A DNA stretch of 38,248 nt from Bacteroidales bacterium (GCA_016284305.1 JAEEON010000071.1:1-38248); one strand, 5' to 3'; shown: positions 8,340 to 17,671, counted from the first letter of the stretch. A program made the numbers and translations. The notes: generated from the letters alone by a model not told the origin.

Positions 8340-10049
8340 TTATTTTTTATACACGTTGATGGTCTTCGTGGTCTTGTTGCCAACGCCATCCTTTACCACA
8401 ATCTTGACTGCGTTCTTTCCTGCTTTCATATGAGAATCGACTTCATAGTAGAGCAGGTCGTTCTTGGCATCATACTGTCCCAGGATCCAGTTGTCGTTCG
8501 CATAGAGGTTATAGTTGTCGATACCCGTCATGTCGTCAGTAATCTTACATTTTAAAGTATTACTTGAAGTGATAGTATCATTTTCTTTGAAATTCAATAC
8601 TTTAATAACAGGTGCAATCGAATCAATTTTCAGGACATACTCTCCGAGGTTACGGGTACTGGTCTCAAAGAAACCATCGGCAGCCATCTTTCCTCCGAGA
8701 GAAGACACCTTCCCATTTCCATCAATATAGGCAACATAGAGTTTCTTGTTGTTGGCCCATTTTTCATCGGGTTTGATACGCACTTTGATGAGTTTAAACA
8801 CGGCTTGGGTATATTCACCAAAGCGGTAGCAACGCGAGCAGCTTCCTTTGGGGTCGGTGGCACCGGTTTTCATCCAAGTATCTTTGAAGAGCGTTCCCTT
8901 TTCAGTGACAACTTGGAAGTTGTCGATCTCGATGCGGTTGTTAAGGCTTCCATCGGCCTTCACAAAATACTGGCTACGGGAAAGGGGTTCTTTTTCAACC
9001 ACGACAGGTGCAGTACCCACCAAGGTAAAGGAGGCCAAGGAGGTGTTGCCGACAAAGTCGGAGATCTTGAAGCAAACCTTTACCGTATCACCTTCTTCCA
9101 CATGAGCCACCCCTTTCTTCATGTCGTACATGGAGAGTTTGTTGAAGGGATCGACCTCGGTACGGACATAACGGTTGCCTTTCTCTTTGTAGCGTTTGTA
9201 GTCGATCAGGCTATTGATGTATTTTGGCTCGCTGTAGGAGAAGCTGTCGCAAGCAAACTTAAAGCACAGTTCGTCATCGAGGTAAAGCTCGTAGGCAAAG
9301 GGGCCGTTCTTGTTGGGCGAGGTCCCCACTTGGTCGTCGGTGTTGACACCAAAAGCAACATTGCCATTGGCATAGACGTATTCCTTGTCTTTCAGCACAT
9401 AGTTGGTCTTCTTTCCTTCAATCGAGAAGTAGGATGGCGTATCCTTGCCCTCCACCGTTGACTCCTCGTCAGTTGGATATACCGAGATGCCTTTGATGTT
9501 GGGTCGCACATCGTCGGCGATGTTAAATCCAAAATATAGTGGGTTGAGCGGTTTCTCGCTGGCCGTATGACGGATCTCGAAATGGAGATGGGGACCGCCC
9601 GATCCTCCAGAGTTGCCTGTCAATCCAATAAAGTCGCCAGCCTTGATAGGGAAAGTATCCTTGGAGGGATAGATGGTAGAAGTAAAGGTCTTGTTTCGGT
9701 ACTGGTAGTCTTTCACATACTTGGCGATGGCTTTGTTGAACTTTTGAAGGTGAGCATACACCGAGGTATAACCGTCGTTATGGGTGATATAGACGACGTT
9801 GCCATAGCCGAAGGGAGAGACTCCGATGCGGCTCACATAGCCATCGGCAACGGCATACACTTTTTTCCCTTCCACCCCTTGCGTCTTGATGTCAAGACCC
9901 GCATGAAAGCTATTGTTGCGCAACTCGCCAAAGGTGGCACTCAGATAAAGTGGGATGTCGAGAGGCGATGGATACTGCGGAAAACTCTCCTGGGCTTTCC
10001 CAAACAACACCATCGACAGCAGTAGAACAGTGAGGATGTGCTTCTTCAT
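8340..10049 (-). CDS. Secreted M23 family metallopeptidase (LytM/lysostaphin type)
   Basis: A probable murein endopeptidase of 569 residues, exported by a signal peptide (residues 1-19, ending G-K-A before Q20). The M23 domain spans about 40-165. It has the zinc ligands His49 and Asp53 (HxxxD), His100 in Y-A-H-L, and H-L-H at 154-156, so it appears catalytically complete. The remaining 400 residues form beta-rich, possibly Ig-like modules that could hold the enzyme at the envelope. The substrate is inferred from the family. It diverges from the LTA-synthase-like operon across a palindrome. Confidence 0.88.
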   Translation of the reverse strand: MKKHILTVLLLSMVLFGKAQESFPQYPSPLDIPLYLSATFGELRNNSFHAGLDIKTQGVEGKKVYAVADGYVSRIGVSPFGYGNVVYITHNDGYTSVYAHLQKFNKAIAKYVKDYQYRNKTFTSTIYPSKDTFPIKAGDFIGLTGNSGGSGGPHLHFEIRHTASEKPLNPLYFGFNIADDVRPNIKGISVYPTDEESTVEGKDTPSYFSIEGKKTNYVLKDKEYVYANGNVAFGVNTDDQVGTSPNKNGPFAYELYLDDELCFKFACDSFSYSEPKYINSLIDYKRYKEKGNRYVRTEVDPFNKLSMYDMKKGVAHVEEGDTVKVCFKISDFVGNTSLASFTLVGTAPVVVEKEPLSRSQYFVKADGSLNNRIEIDNFQVVTEKGTLFKDTWMKTGATDPKGSCSRCYRFGEYTQAVFKLIKVRIKPDEKWANNKKLYVAYIDGNGKVSSLGGKMAADGFFETSTRNLGEYVLKIDSIAPVIKVLNFKENDTITSSNTLKCKITDDMTGIDNYNLYANDNWILGQYDAKNDLLYYEVDSHMKAGKNAVKIVVKDGVGNKTTKTINVYKK

Positions 10050-10069
10050 TTGATTTTGTTTTGATTGAG

Positions 10070-10077
10070 CAAATATA
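10070..10077 (-). promoter_or_regulatory. -7 promoter element TATATTTG of the M23 peptidase
   Basis: TATATTTG on the minus strand, 20 bases before the start at 10049. The palindrome at 10085-10113 lies directly upstream, covering where its -33 element would be. Confidence 0.65.
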
Positions 10078-10084
10078 CTACTAA

Positions 10085-10113
10085 ATCTTGAATAGCGATT
10101 GCCTATTCAAGAT
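10085..10113. promoter_or_regulatory. Perfect 11-bp palindrome between divergent promoters (candidate operator)
   Basis: ATCTTGAATAG (10085-10095), a 7-base spacer, then CTATTCAAGAT (10103-10113). The arms match perfectly. It lies between the M23 peptidase promoter and the LTA-synthase-like promoter and overlaps the -33 position of both. There is no T-run, so it is not an intrinsic terminator. A dimeric regulator site is inferred. Confidence 0.5.
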
Positions 10114-10120
10114 AAATCTC

Positions 10121-10128
10121 TATTTTTG
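10121..10128 (+). promoter_or_regulatory. -7 promoter element TATTTTTG of the LTA-synthase-like operon
   Basis: TATTTTTG ends 11 bases before the ATG at 10140. A TTG at 10099-10101, inside the palindrome spacer, is 19 bases upstream and fits the -33 element. Confidence 0.65.
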
Positions 10129-10139
10129 CATGATTCATC

Positions 10140-12188
10140 ATGAAAGATACAATGAGCTATTATACTAACCGTAACAAGAATAAAAACAGACTGACGCTTC
10201 CAGTGTTCAAGTTGCTAATCCGCCTCTCCGTGGTCCTGCTCTTGTTCTCACTCAGCCGTTGGCTGATCTATCTTTTCAACCTCGACTTCTTCAATCACCT
10301 AAGCTTGGGCGAGTCATTACGACTGTATCTCTCGGGAATGCGTTTCGACCTTGTGGTCATCGCCTATGCCAACATTCCGGTGATCCTTTATTATTGTCTG
10401 CCATGCAAATTCATATATAATAAGGTATTGCATAAGATCATCGACATCTATTATGTGATGGCGAATTCGGTCATTGTCCTTTTCAACATGATCGATGTGA
10501 TCTATTTCCGGTTCATCGGCAAACGTATGACTTCGGAGTTCTTCCAATTTTTCGGAAACAGTGACGAAAACATTGGTCCCATCCTAGGTCAGGTCATTGT
10601 CGATTATTGGTACATGTTGGTTTTGTGCCTCTTGTTCGTACTGGTTTTGATTGTCGTTGCCAACCGCACCAAGCTAAGGCAACAAACTCAAGTGGTCACT
10701 AACCGGTGGTATTTCTTCCAATGGATGTCGCTGCTAGTCTTTTCTGCCCTTACTCCCATCGCTTGTCGCGGAGGGCTTCAGGCCAAACCCGTCAACATGA
10801 TGACTGCCTTGAAATATGCCGACTCCCATAACGTTCCGATCGTACTCAACACGCCGTTCACCATCGTAAAGAGTTCCACGAGCAAATCTTTGCAGGAGGT
10901 TCATCTCTTCGATGAAGATGAGATGGAATTCACTCCAATACATTATTCACTCGAAGCCAACCGGTTTATCGCCGACACCTTGGACTACACTCCTAACTTG
11001 GTGTATATCGTTTTGGAGAGTTTCGGACAAGAGATGATTACCTATTACAATCCAGAAAGGAGGTATCACCTCACTCCATTCCTTGATTCCTTGTTGGAGC
11101 GGAGCCTCACCTTTGATGGTCGAGCCAACGGACGTCGATCCATCGAGGCATTGCCCTCGTTGCTTTCTGGAATCCCCTCGCTAATGGAAGTCGATTTCAC
11201 CTCATCCCCTTATTTTAGCAACCAGGTGGACGGCATTGGCACATCGCTGAAACCATTGGGGTATCATACTTCCATGTTCCATGGAGGAAACAATGGAACC
11301 ATGAACTTTGATGTTTATGCGCACAATGCGGGCTTCGACAGCTATTATGGCCGCAATGAATATGGCAACGATGATGATTTTGATGGTCGTTGGGGCATTT
11401 TCGATGGTCCTTTCTTACAGTATTCCCTCCAGACCATGAGTTCATTCCCGAAACCATTCGCCACGGTGGTCTATACCTTATCATCGCACCATCCTTACAC
11501 CTTACCCGAGGACTTCACTTTGCCCAAGGATGCTTATCTGTGGAGTGGTTTCGAGAAGACGGTTTATTACTCCGACTGCGCCTTGCGCGACTTCTTTGAG
11601 AAAGCCTCGACCCAGCCTTGGTATGACAGCACACTGTTTGTCATCACGGCTGACCATGCCAACACCGAGCATTACATGGCGCAATACAGCAACCTTTGGG
11701 GAATGTATGCCATCCCTATCGCTTTCTTCATGCCCTCAAGGATTCCAGCCATGAAGACTGACGAGATGGTGCAGCAGAGCGACCTCAACCTCTCCATCTT
11801 GTCGGCTCTTGGCGTGAACGACACCGTGTTCAGCTTTGGACGGAACGTGTTTGACACCCTCACCGAGCCATCGTTCGTAGCCTATCTAAACCAGACCTAC
11901 CAGTACAGCGATGGACGTTACCTGATCCAGTCAGATGGCACCAATACCATTGGAGTCTTCAACATCCAGCGCGATCCCAACCTTGACGAGAACCTCGTCG
12001 ATCATATTCAATGTGAGGATCTCTCGCTAAAGCTTAAAGAACGCATCCAAGAATACAACAACCGACACATCTTCAATCAAATCCATATCGACAAGGAGGC
12101 TTTGCATGAGCAAAAAGAAGATACGATTCATCATCAACCCAATCTCGGGCAAGACCCACAAGGAGCATCTACCGCAGCAAATCAATGA
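10140..12188 (+). CDS. LTA synthase family membrane sulfatase/phosphoglycerol transferase
   Basis: The 682-residue protein has an N-terminal membrane part with several hydrophobic helices (about 25-215) and a periplasmic alkaline-phosphatase-superfamily domain. Visible metal and active-site features are Glu293 (V-L-E-S-F), the likely nucleophile Ser334 (RRSIEALPSLLSG) where LtaS has threonine, H-H-P-Y, and Asp505-His506 (ADHA). Bacteroidota relatives are thought to modify envelope polymers or lipids with phosphoglycerol or phosphoethanolamine; the substrate here is unknown. The last 27 codons overlap the lipid kinase gene by 83 bases and read as a low-complexity tail, so the true C-terminus may be shorter. 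A second ATG lies at 10152. Confidence 0.85.
   Translation: MKDTMSYYTNRNKNKNRLTLPVFKLLIRLSVVLLLFSLSRWLIYLFNLDFFNHLSLGESLRLYLSGMRFDLVVIAYANIPVILYYCLPCKFIYNKVLHKIIDIYYVMANSVIVLFNMIDVIYFRFIGKRMTSEFFQFFGNSDENIGPILGQVIVDYWYMLVLCLLFVLVLIVVANRTKLRQQTQVVTNRWYFFQWMSLLVFSALTPIACRGGLQAKPVNMMTALKYADSHNVPIVLNTPFTIVKSSTSKSLQEVHLFDEDEMEFTPIHYSLEANRFIADTLDYTPNLVYIVLESFGQEMITYYNPERRYHLTPFLDSLLERSLTFDGRANGRRSIEALPSLLSGIPSLMEVDFTSSPYFSNQVDGIGTSLKPLGYHTSMFHGGNNGTMNFDVYAHNAGFDSYYGRNEYGNDDDFDGRWGIFDGPFLQYSLQTMSSFPKPFATVVYTLSSHHPYTLPEDFTLPKDAYLWSGFEKTVYYSDCALRDFFEKASTQPWYDSTLFVITADHANTEHYMAQYSNLWGMYAIPIAFFMPSRIPAMKTDEMVQQSDLNLSILSALGVNDTVFSFGRNVFDTLTEPSFVAYLNQTYQYSDGRYLIQSDGTNTIGVFNIQRDPNLDENLVDHIQCEDLSLKLKERIQEYNNRHIFNQIHIDKEALHEQKEDTIHHQPNLGQDPQGASTAANQ
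12093..12099 (+). promoter_or_regulatory. Strong Shine-Dalgarno AAGGAGG for the lipid kinase
   Basis: AAGGAGG, six bases before the ATG at 12106 and inside the coding sequence of the preceding gene. Such a strong site is uncommon in this window and confirms the kinase start despite the 83-base overlap. Confidence 0.75.
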
Positions 12189-12981
12189 GTGTCTTGACCG
12201 CAACCGCTTCGACGTTGACATTGCTCTGACGGAGTATGCAGGTCATGCGGTGAAGTTGGCTCAAGAAGCTGTTGACCAGCATTATGACATCGTTGCTGTT
12301 GCCGGTGGTGACGGATCTATTAATGAGGTAGGCACCCAACTCATCGGCACCGATATCGCCCTCGCCATCATCCCCTGCGGCTCGGGCAACGGCCTCTCCC
12401 GATGTCTCCACATCCCTCTTGATCCGTTGAAAGCACTTGAGCTGATCAATCGTAAAGCCATCTGCCAAATCGACACCGTCATGGTCAACGATGTCCCGTT
12501 CATCAGCATCTCTGGCACTGGCTATGACGCCCAGGTGGCCGACGACTATGCCAAAGACCAGCATCGTGGCTTTGAGACCTATTTCCGATATATCGTCAAA
12601 AACTATTTCAAACTCGGCGAGAAAGACTACACCATAGTACTCCCCGACCGGACCTTCAGCACCAAAGCCTTCTTTATCTCATTTGCCAACTCCAACCAGA
12701 TGGGCTACGATGTGCCGATTTCTCCCAACGCTTCTTTGTGGGATGGCCTGGTTGACATCTGCATCGTCAGAAAACCCAACGCCTTGGAGTTGCCCATCGT
12801 CGGCGGGTATTTCCTAAGCAAAAACATGGACAAGGCACCCAAAGTCGATATCATCCAGACTCCCTCTGTCGATATCCTTCGACCTGAGGCCGCGGTAGTC
12901 AACATTGACGGTGAGTCGATCATGTTCGAAAAAGACCTGCATATCCGCATCAATCCCCTATCGTTGAACGTCATCGTATAA
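12106..12981 (+). CDS. Diacylglycerol/lipid kinase family protein (DagK/YegS type)
   Basis: A 291-residue member of the DAGKc family, which phosphorylates diacylglycerol or related lipids with ATP. It has N-P-I-S-G near the N-terminus, the nucleotide-binding GGDGS at 67-71, and G-S-G-N-G at 92-96, with normal family length. It overlaps the upstream LTA-synthase-like gene by 83 bases. Phosphoglycerol transfer by that enzyme could release diacylglycerol, and a kinase would recycle it; this pairing is inference. The channel gene follows 11 bases later, so the three genes form an operon. Confidence 0.9.
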   Translation: MSKKKIRFIINPISGKTHKEHLPQQINECLDRNRFDVDIALTEYAGHAVKLAQEAVDQHYDIVAVAGGDGSINEVGTQLIGTDIALAIIPCGSGNGLSRCLHIPLDPLKALELINRKAICQIDTVMVNDVPFISISGTGYDAQVADDYAKDQHRGFETYFRYIVKNYFKLGEKDYTIVLPDRTFSTKAFFISFANSNQMGYDVPISPNASLWDGLVDICIVRKPNALELPIVGGYFLSKNMDKAPKVDIIQTPSVDILRPEAAVVNIDGESIMFEKDLHIRINPLSLNVIV

Positions 12982-12992
12982 TCATTATAGCC

Positions 12993-14216
12993 ATGTTTTC
13001 TAAGATCCTAGAGCTGCTCCAGACCATCACCCACGGAATCCATTTAAACGATTACTATTCCAGTGTCGTCTCCAACGGCTTGGCTTTTATTATCTTGCTG
13101 GTTATCAGCATTCTTTTGATGTATTTAGCGCGATTCATCATCAAACGAACGGTCTATCGTTTTATCTTGAAAACTCCTTCAAAATACGATGATGAAATCA
13201 TCAACAACAAAGTGCTGATGCGTCTATGCTACCTGATTCCATCGGTGATGGTGAAATCTTTCAGCGCCCAGGTCTTACCCGACTTCCCCAACGTATGCCA
13301 TACGATCATCAGCCTAAGCTATATCTATGACATCATCGTGATCACCATGGTGCTATTCTCTATAGTGAACGTGGGCAACGACATCTACAACATGCACAAG
13401 CTGTCGAAAATGAAACCCATCACGGGATTGGTACAGACCATCAAGATCATACTCATCATCGCTTGTGTGTTGCTTATCATCTCCTTCCTGATGGGAAAGA
13501 AAATCAGCTCAGTCCTCATCGGATTAGGTACTATCTCGGCAGTGTTGATCTTGGTCTTTCAAAACACCATCTTGGGATTCGTTGGAAGTATTCAACTGAC
13601 AATCAATGATATGCTTCGTATCGGCGATTGGATTGTAATGGATAAAGCCGATGGCACCGTGATGGAGATCAACCTCACGACAGTGAAAGTACAGAACTTC
13701 GACAACACCATCACCACGATCCCGACCTATAGCTTAGTCACGGAACAGTTCACCAACTGGCGAGGGATGTCGGAAGGCGGAGGCAGGCGCATCAAGCGAA
13801 GCATCACCATCGACACCAACAGTGTGCATTTCTGCACGCCCGAGATGATCGAGCGTTACCGCAAGATTGAGCGTGTCAAGCCATACATCGACAGGAAGGA
13901 AGAGGACATCACCGAATACAACAAGGCGAACAACATCGACACCTCGTGCATCATCAACGGTCGTCAACAAACCAACTTAGGCATCTTCAGGGCTTATATC
14001 ACCGCCTACATCAGCGCTAACGATCGTCTCAACCACAACATGACATTCATGGTGCGCCAACTTCAGCCCACTGAGTTCGGTATTCCGTTGGAGGTGTATG
14101 CCTTCAGCCTCGACAAGGAATGGGTTAAATACGAGGAAATCCAAAGCGATATCTTCGACCACATCATCGCAGCCGCGCCCTTGTTTGACATCAAGATCTT
14201 CCAAAGAAAAGTGTAA
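12993..14216 (+). CDS. MscS family mechanosensitive channel, YbdG-like
   Basis: The 407-residue protein has hydrophobic helices at about 25-50, 80-125 and 145-200. These are followed by the MscS pore and beta domain, with N-T-I-L-G-F-V-G-S near 190, G-D-W-I and T-T-I-P-T-Y-S-L-V. Length and the 140-residue C-terminal domain fit YbdG-type channels of the inner membrane, which open under membrane tension. It is the last gene of the envelope operon, ending two bases from the convergent kdsA stop. Confidence 0.88.
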   Translation: MFSKILELLQTITHGIHLNDYYSSVVSNGLAFIILLVISILLMYLARFIIKRTVYRFILKTPSKYDDEIINNKVLMRLCYLIPSVMVKSFSAQVLPDFPNVCHTIISLSYIYDIIVITMVLFSIVNVGNDIYNMHKLSKMKPITGLVQTIKIILIIACVLLIISFLMGKKISSVLIGLGTISAVLILVFQNTILGFVGSIQLTINDMLRIGDWIVMDKADGTVMEINLTTVKVQNFDNTITTIPTYSLVTEQFTNWRGMSEGGGRRIKRSITIDTNSVHFCTPEMIERYRKIERVKPYIDRKEEDITEYNKANNIDTSCIINGRQQTNLGIFRAYITAYISANDRLNHNMTFMVRQLQPTEFGIPLEVYAFSLDKEWVKYEEIQSDIFDHIIAAAPLFDIKIFQRKV

Positions 14217-14218
14217 GC

Positions 14219-15016
14219 CTATAAAGCTTGCTTGATTCTAAGTAGCTGTTGTAGAAGCGATTCCACCTTGCTCAGTTCAAGCATGTTAGCCCCGTCGGAC
14301 TTAGCTCTTGAGGGTTCTGGATGCGTCTCCATGAAGATGCCATCAGCTCCAGTAGCGATACCTGCTTTGGCCATGATGCCTATCATCTCAGGTTTGCCAC
14401 CTGTGACTCCTGAAGACTGGTTGGGTTGCTGCAACGAATGGGTCACGTCAAGTACTACGGGAACTCCGAAACTTTGCATCACAGGGATGTTGCGGTAGTC
14501 AATTACCAAGTCCTGATAACCAAACATGGAGCCTCGTTCGGTAAGCATCACCTTGTTGTTTCCGGCATGGCGCACCTTATCGACAGCGAAACCCATGCTC
14601 TCGCCCGACAAGAACTGGCCTTTTTTGATGTTCACCACCTTCCCTGTCTTGGCTGCTGCCTCAAGGAGGTCAGTCTGACGGCAAAGGAAAGCTGGAATCT
14701 GAAGGATGTCGGCGACTTCGGCGGCCATAGCAGCTTCTGGGACCGCATGGATGTCAGTGACCACTGGGATGTCGCATTCCGTACGGATCTTGTCCAGGAC
14801 CTTCAACGCCTTCTCATCTCCAATACCCGTGAACGAATCCCAACGGGAGCGATTGGCTTTACGATACGAAGCCTTGAAGATAAAAGGGATGCCAAGTCGT
14901 TGACAAATTTCAGTCAAAGTACCAGCGATACGGATAGGTGACTCCTCGTCTTCGATGACACAAGGCCCCGCCATGAGGAAAAAACCATGCTCTTTTTGAT
15001 ATGGAAATGCAATCAT
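14219..15016 (-). CDS. kdsA: 3-deoxy-8-phosphooctulonate synthase KdsA (metal-dependent class)
   Basis: KdsA condenses phosphoenolpyruvate and arabinose 5-phosphate to Kdo-8-phosphate for lipopolysaccharide. The 265-residue protein has the family motifs A-G-P-C, F-K-A-S-Y-x-K-A-N-R and K-K-G-Q-F. The four metal ligands of the metal-dependent class are all present: Cys19, His193, Glu230 and Asp241. Enzymes such as that of E. coli carry Asn instead of the Cys. The gene stands alone behind its own promoter and signals an LPS-bearing outer membrane. Confidence 0.96.
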   Translation of the reverse strand: MIAFPYQKEHGFFLMAGPCVIEDEESPIRIAGTLTEICQRLGIPFIFKASYRKANRSRWDSFTGIGDEKALKVLDKIRTECDIPVVTDIHAVPEAAMAAEVADILQIPAFLCRQTDLLEAAAKTGKVVNIKKGQFLSGESMGFAVDKVRHAGNNKVMLTERGSMFGYQDLVIDYRNIPVMQSFGVPVVLDVTHSLQQPNQSSGVTGGKPEMIGIMAKAGIATGADGIFMETHPEPSRAKSDGANMLELSKVESLLQQLLRIKQAL

Positions 15017-15030
15017 CGTCGTATTTTTTG

Positions 15031-15038
15031 CAAAACTA
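15031..15038 (-). promoter_or_regulatory. kdsA -7 promoter element TAGTTTTG
   Basis: TAGTTTTG on the minus strand, 14 bases before the kdsA start at 15016. It lies back to back with the DUF4831 promoter, 14 bases away. Confidence 0.65.
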
Positions 15039-15052
15039 AGAATATTTTTTCT

Positions 15053-15060
15053 TACTTTTG
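15053..15060 (+). promoter_or_regulatory. -7 promoter element TACTTTTG of the DUF4831 gene
   Basis: TACTTTTG, 36 bases before the ATG at 15097. The open frame reaches back into this element through a TTG codon, so the promoter argues for the later start. Confidence 0.65.
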
Positions 15061-15096
15061 AAACCTCTTAATGAATTTACTAAAGGAATACGCATT

Positions 15097-16164
15097 ATGA
15101 AACACCTGAAAAGCCTAATGTTCGTCGTGACCATGCTTGCCATCGGTCTCGGTAATGCCCATGCACAATACGTAACCACCCATGCCAAGGCTGCCATGCC
15201 AGGTCAGCAACGGGGACTGTTTTACTCTTTGCCACGCACGGTGCTACAACTCGACTTCGTCATTGAGGAGACTCAGATGATGCAAGGTCCGTACAGCGAC
15301 TATGTGCATTACATCGGAGCCGAGGATTATGTCGTGGAAGACGAGACGGTTTATACCATCAAAGAAGTGAGGATGAGCACTCGTGCTGAAGCCGACCCCA
15401 GCGCTACTTTCTTTGTTTCCATGTCGCCCAAGAAGGACAACACGGCTACTTTCTGCTTGACCCCGCAAGGCATCCTGCAAGGTGTTGGTGTGGAATGTCC
15501 CCAGCCCGTCCAAGAGGTTGCCGCTCCCTGCTGCAAGCCTGAGACTCCGGTCAATGTTGGCTTCAAATACCAATATGGTTCAGGCAATGTTCGCGGTGCC
15601 GAACAGATGGCTCGTTCCGCTGCTGACATGATCAACAAGATTCGTGACGAGAAACTTAAACTCATCACTGGATTCCAAGAGACCGCCTTTAACCTCGACA
15701 CTTACCGTCAGATGTACGCTGACCTTGATGCCATGGAGAACGACTACCTCAGCCTCTTCGTCGGAAAGAAAGTCAGCAAGACCATCGTCAAGACAGTGTA
15801 TGTCACACCCAATAAGGAAGTCAACACGCAAAGCGTCGCCAAATTCTCCTCCGAAGAGGGACTCACCGTCGGAATGGGTGGCTACGGAAACGTCATCACC
15901 GTACAGACCCAGTCGCTGCAAACCACAGCCACTATGAACGCCCCAAGCCAATCGGCAGTGGAGTCGCTTAGCATCGAAAACAAGCTGTTCTATCGCATCC
16001 CTGAACTCGCCAATGTGAAAGTGAGCATCGGCGACCAAGTGCTCGTCGAAAGCCGTGAGACCATCGCCCAATTAGGTGTGTTCATGCTGGCACCCCTTGG
16101 CAACACCAGACTTAGCCTTGATCCCAATACTGGACAGGTTACGGGGTTGGGAATTGAGAATTGA
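15097..16164 (+). CDS. DUF4831 family exported protein
   Basis: The 355-residue protein begins with a signal peptide (M-K-H-L-K-S-L then a hydrophobic core, ending A-H-A-Q). The mature part opens with the DUF4831 pattern: F-Y-S-L-P-R-T-V-L, then G-P-Y-S-D-Y-V-H-Y-I-G. The family is conserved in Bacteroidota and I know of no assigned function. The start at 15097 follows an A-rich AAGGA site and gives a clean signal peptide; an upstream TTG would lie inside the promoter. The stop codon falls inside a heptamer repeat array. Confidence 0.78.
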   Translation: MKHLKSLMFVVTMLAIGLGNAHAQYVTTHAKAAMPGQQRGLFYSLPRTVLQLDFVIEETQMMQGPYSDYVHYIGAEDYVVEDETVYTIKEVRMSTRAEADPSATFFVSMSPKKDNTATFCLTPQGILQGVGVECPQPVQEVAAPCCKPETPVNVGFKYQYGSGNVRGAEQMARSAADMINKIRDEKLKLITGFQETAFNLDTYRQMYADLDAMENDYLSLFVGKKVSKTIVKTVYVTPNKEVNTQSVAKFSSEEGLTVGMGGYGNVITVQTQSLQTTATMNAPSQSAVESLSIENKLFYRIPELANVKVSIGDQVLVESRETIAQLGVFMLAPLGNTRLSLDPNTGQVTGLGIEN

Positions 16165-16194
16165 GAGGTGAAAGGTGAAAGGTGAAAGGTGAAA
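16153..16194 (+). repeat. Heptamer tandem array (2 x ATTGAGA + 4 x GGTGAAA)
   Basis: Six contiguous 7-base units fill the gap between two convergent genes: ATTGAGA twice, then GGTGAAA four times. The first two units overlap the 3' end and stop codon of the DUF4831 gene. A related array with the same heptamers lies at 18763-18850. Confidence 0.85.
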
Positions 16195-16204
16195 AAGATA
16201 GTAA

Positions 16205-17671
16205 TTAAACTTGTTTCTTACTGAAGAGGAGTAAGCCAAGGAAGGTCAACAGACCATTGACGATGAGAATCTCGAATCCGAATTGATAACCCCAAAGAAT
16301 ATCTTTTGAATATGTCTTCAGCAGATAGCTGATGATAGGCGAAGCTATGGCGATGAAAGGCACCGCCTTATCCATGACTTTACGGTTCTTGACGAAAAGC
16401 CCAAAGGTATAAAGACCCAGCAAAGGCCCATAGGTCAAACCAGCAATGTCGAACACCTTATCGATGAGCGACTCGTTATGGAAAGGACGGAACATGATGA
16501 TTACCAAAAGGTAAAGCAAGGCAAAAGCCACATGGATCCATTTGCGGTATCGGGTGACCTGCTGTTCGGTGAAATTCTTTTTCTCGAAGTGCAAGAAATC
16601 ATAACAGAAGGTCGTCGTCAACGCTGTCAAGGTGCCATCGGCACTGGAATAACCTGCTGCCACCAAGCCTAAGACAAAGACGATGGCTGTGAATGAGCTC
16701 AATGAGAACGCTACTGAAGGGAAGATCTTGTCGTTGACCACCACCCCACTCTCGTTGACAGGCAAGGCGAAACCCGTTTGATGAGCATAGTAGATAAGTG
16801 CAGCACCCAGGCTTAAAAAGATGATGTTGACAAGGATAAAGAGCCCAGAAGAAGTCATCACGTTCTTTTGAGCATCACGTAAGTTCTTGCAAGTCAGATT
16901 CTTCTGCATCATATCCTGGTCAAGTCCTGTCATGGTGATGGTAATGAAAGCTCCACTGAGGATCTGCTTCAGCCAAAATTTGTTGTGCGTCCATTCCGTC
17001 TCAAACATCTTGGTGTAGCCTTCTGCCTCCGAAGCCTTCAGGATGTCGCCGATGCCAATGCCAAGATTCTTGGTAATATAGACCACCGTCATCACTGCGG
17101 CCAAAATCAAGAATGTTGTTTGCAAGGTATCGGTCCAGACCACCGTCTTAATGCCTCCTTTGAATGTGTAAAGCAAGATGATACCAATGAAGACCACCGC
17201 TGGTATCCAGAATGGGATATTCCAGGCCTTAAACACATATTCATAGAGCACAAAGACAACGAGATACATTCGTAAAGCCGATCCCAAAAGTCGCGAAAGC
17301 AGGAAGAACGCTGCTCCCGTCCGTTCAGAATGCACGCCAAAACGCATCTCCAAATAGGAATATATAGAGGTCAAATTCAGTTTGTAATAAAGCGGCAAAA
17401 GCACAAGTGCTATGACTGCATAGCCAATGACGTAGCCTAACACGATACCAAAGTAAGTGAACTGCCCGGAGTACACCCCTCCGGGGACCGACATGAAAGT
17501 CACGCCTGACAACGAGGCACCAATCATTCCGTAGGCGACCACAAACCAAGGGGATTTTCGGTTGCCTTTGAAAAACGTGTCGTTGTTGGATTTCTTAGAG
17601 GTGAAATGCGCGATGACAAAGAGCAGCGCTGTATAGACGACGAATACGGTGAATATGATGGTTGGGGTCAT
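16205..17671 (-). CDS. Sodium:solute symporter (SSS family)
   Basis: The 488-residue inner-membrane protein has about 13 hydrophobic helices and the SSS core motif G-A-S-L-S-G-V-T-F-x-S-V-P-G near residues 51-65, part of the sodium site. Length is normal for Na+-coupled solute transporters (sugars, sialic acid, vitamins and others); the sequence alone does not give the substrate. Its ATG overlaps the TGA of the upstream HAD phosphatase (ATGA), indicating coupled translation. The C-terminus has lysines after the last helix. Confidence 0.9.
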   Translation of the reverse strand: MTPTIIFTVFVVYTALLFVIAHFTSKKSNNDTFFKGNRKSPWFVVAYGMIGASLSGVTFMSVPGGVYSGQFTYFGIVLGYVIGYAVIALVLLPLYYKLNLTSIYSYLEMRFGVHSERTGAAFFLLSRLLGSALRMYLVVFVLYEYVFKAWNIPFWIPAVVFIGIILLYTFKGGIKTVVWTDTLQTTFLILAAVMTVVYITKNLGIGIGDILKASEAEGYTKMFETEWTHNKFWLKQILSGAFITITMTGLDQDMMQKNLTCKNLRDAQKNVMTSSGLFILVNIIFLSLGAALIYYAHQTGFALPVNESGVVVNDKIFPSVAFSLSSFTAIVFVLGLVAAGYSSADGTLTALTTTFCYDFLHFEKKNFTEQQVTRYRKWIHVAFALLYLLVIIMFRPFHNESLIDKVFDIAGLTYGPLLGLYTFGLFVKNRKVMDKAVPFIAIASPIISYLLKTYSKDILWGYQFGFEILIVNGLLTFLGLLLFSKKQV

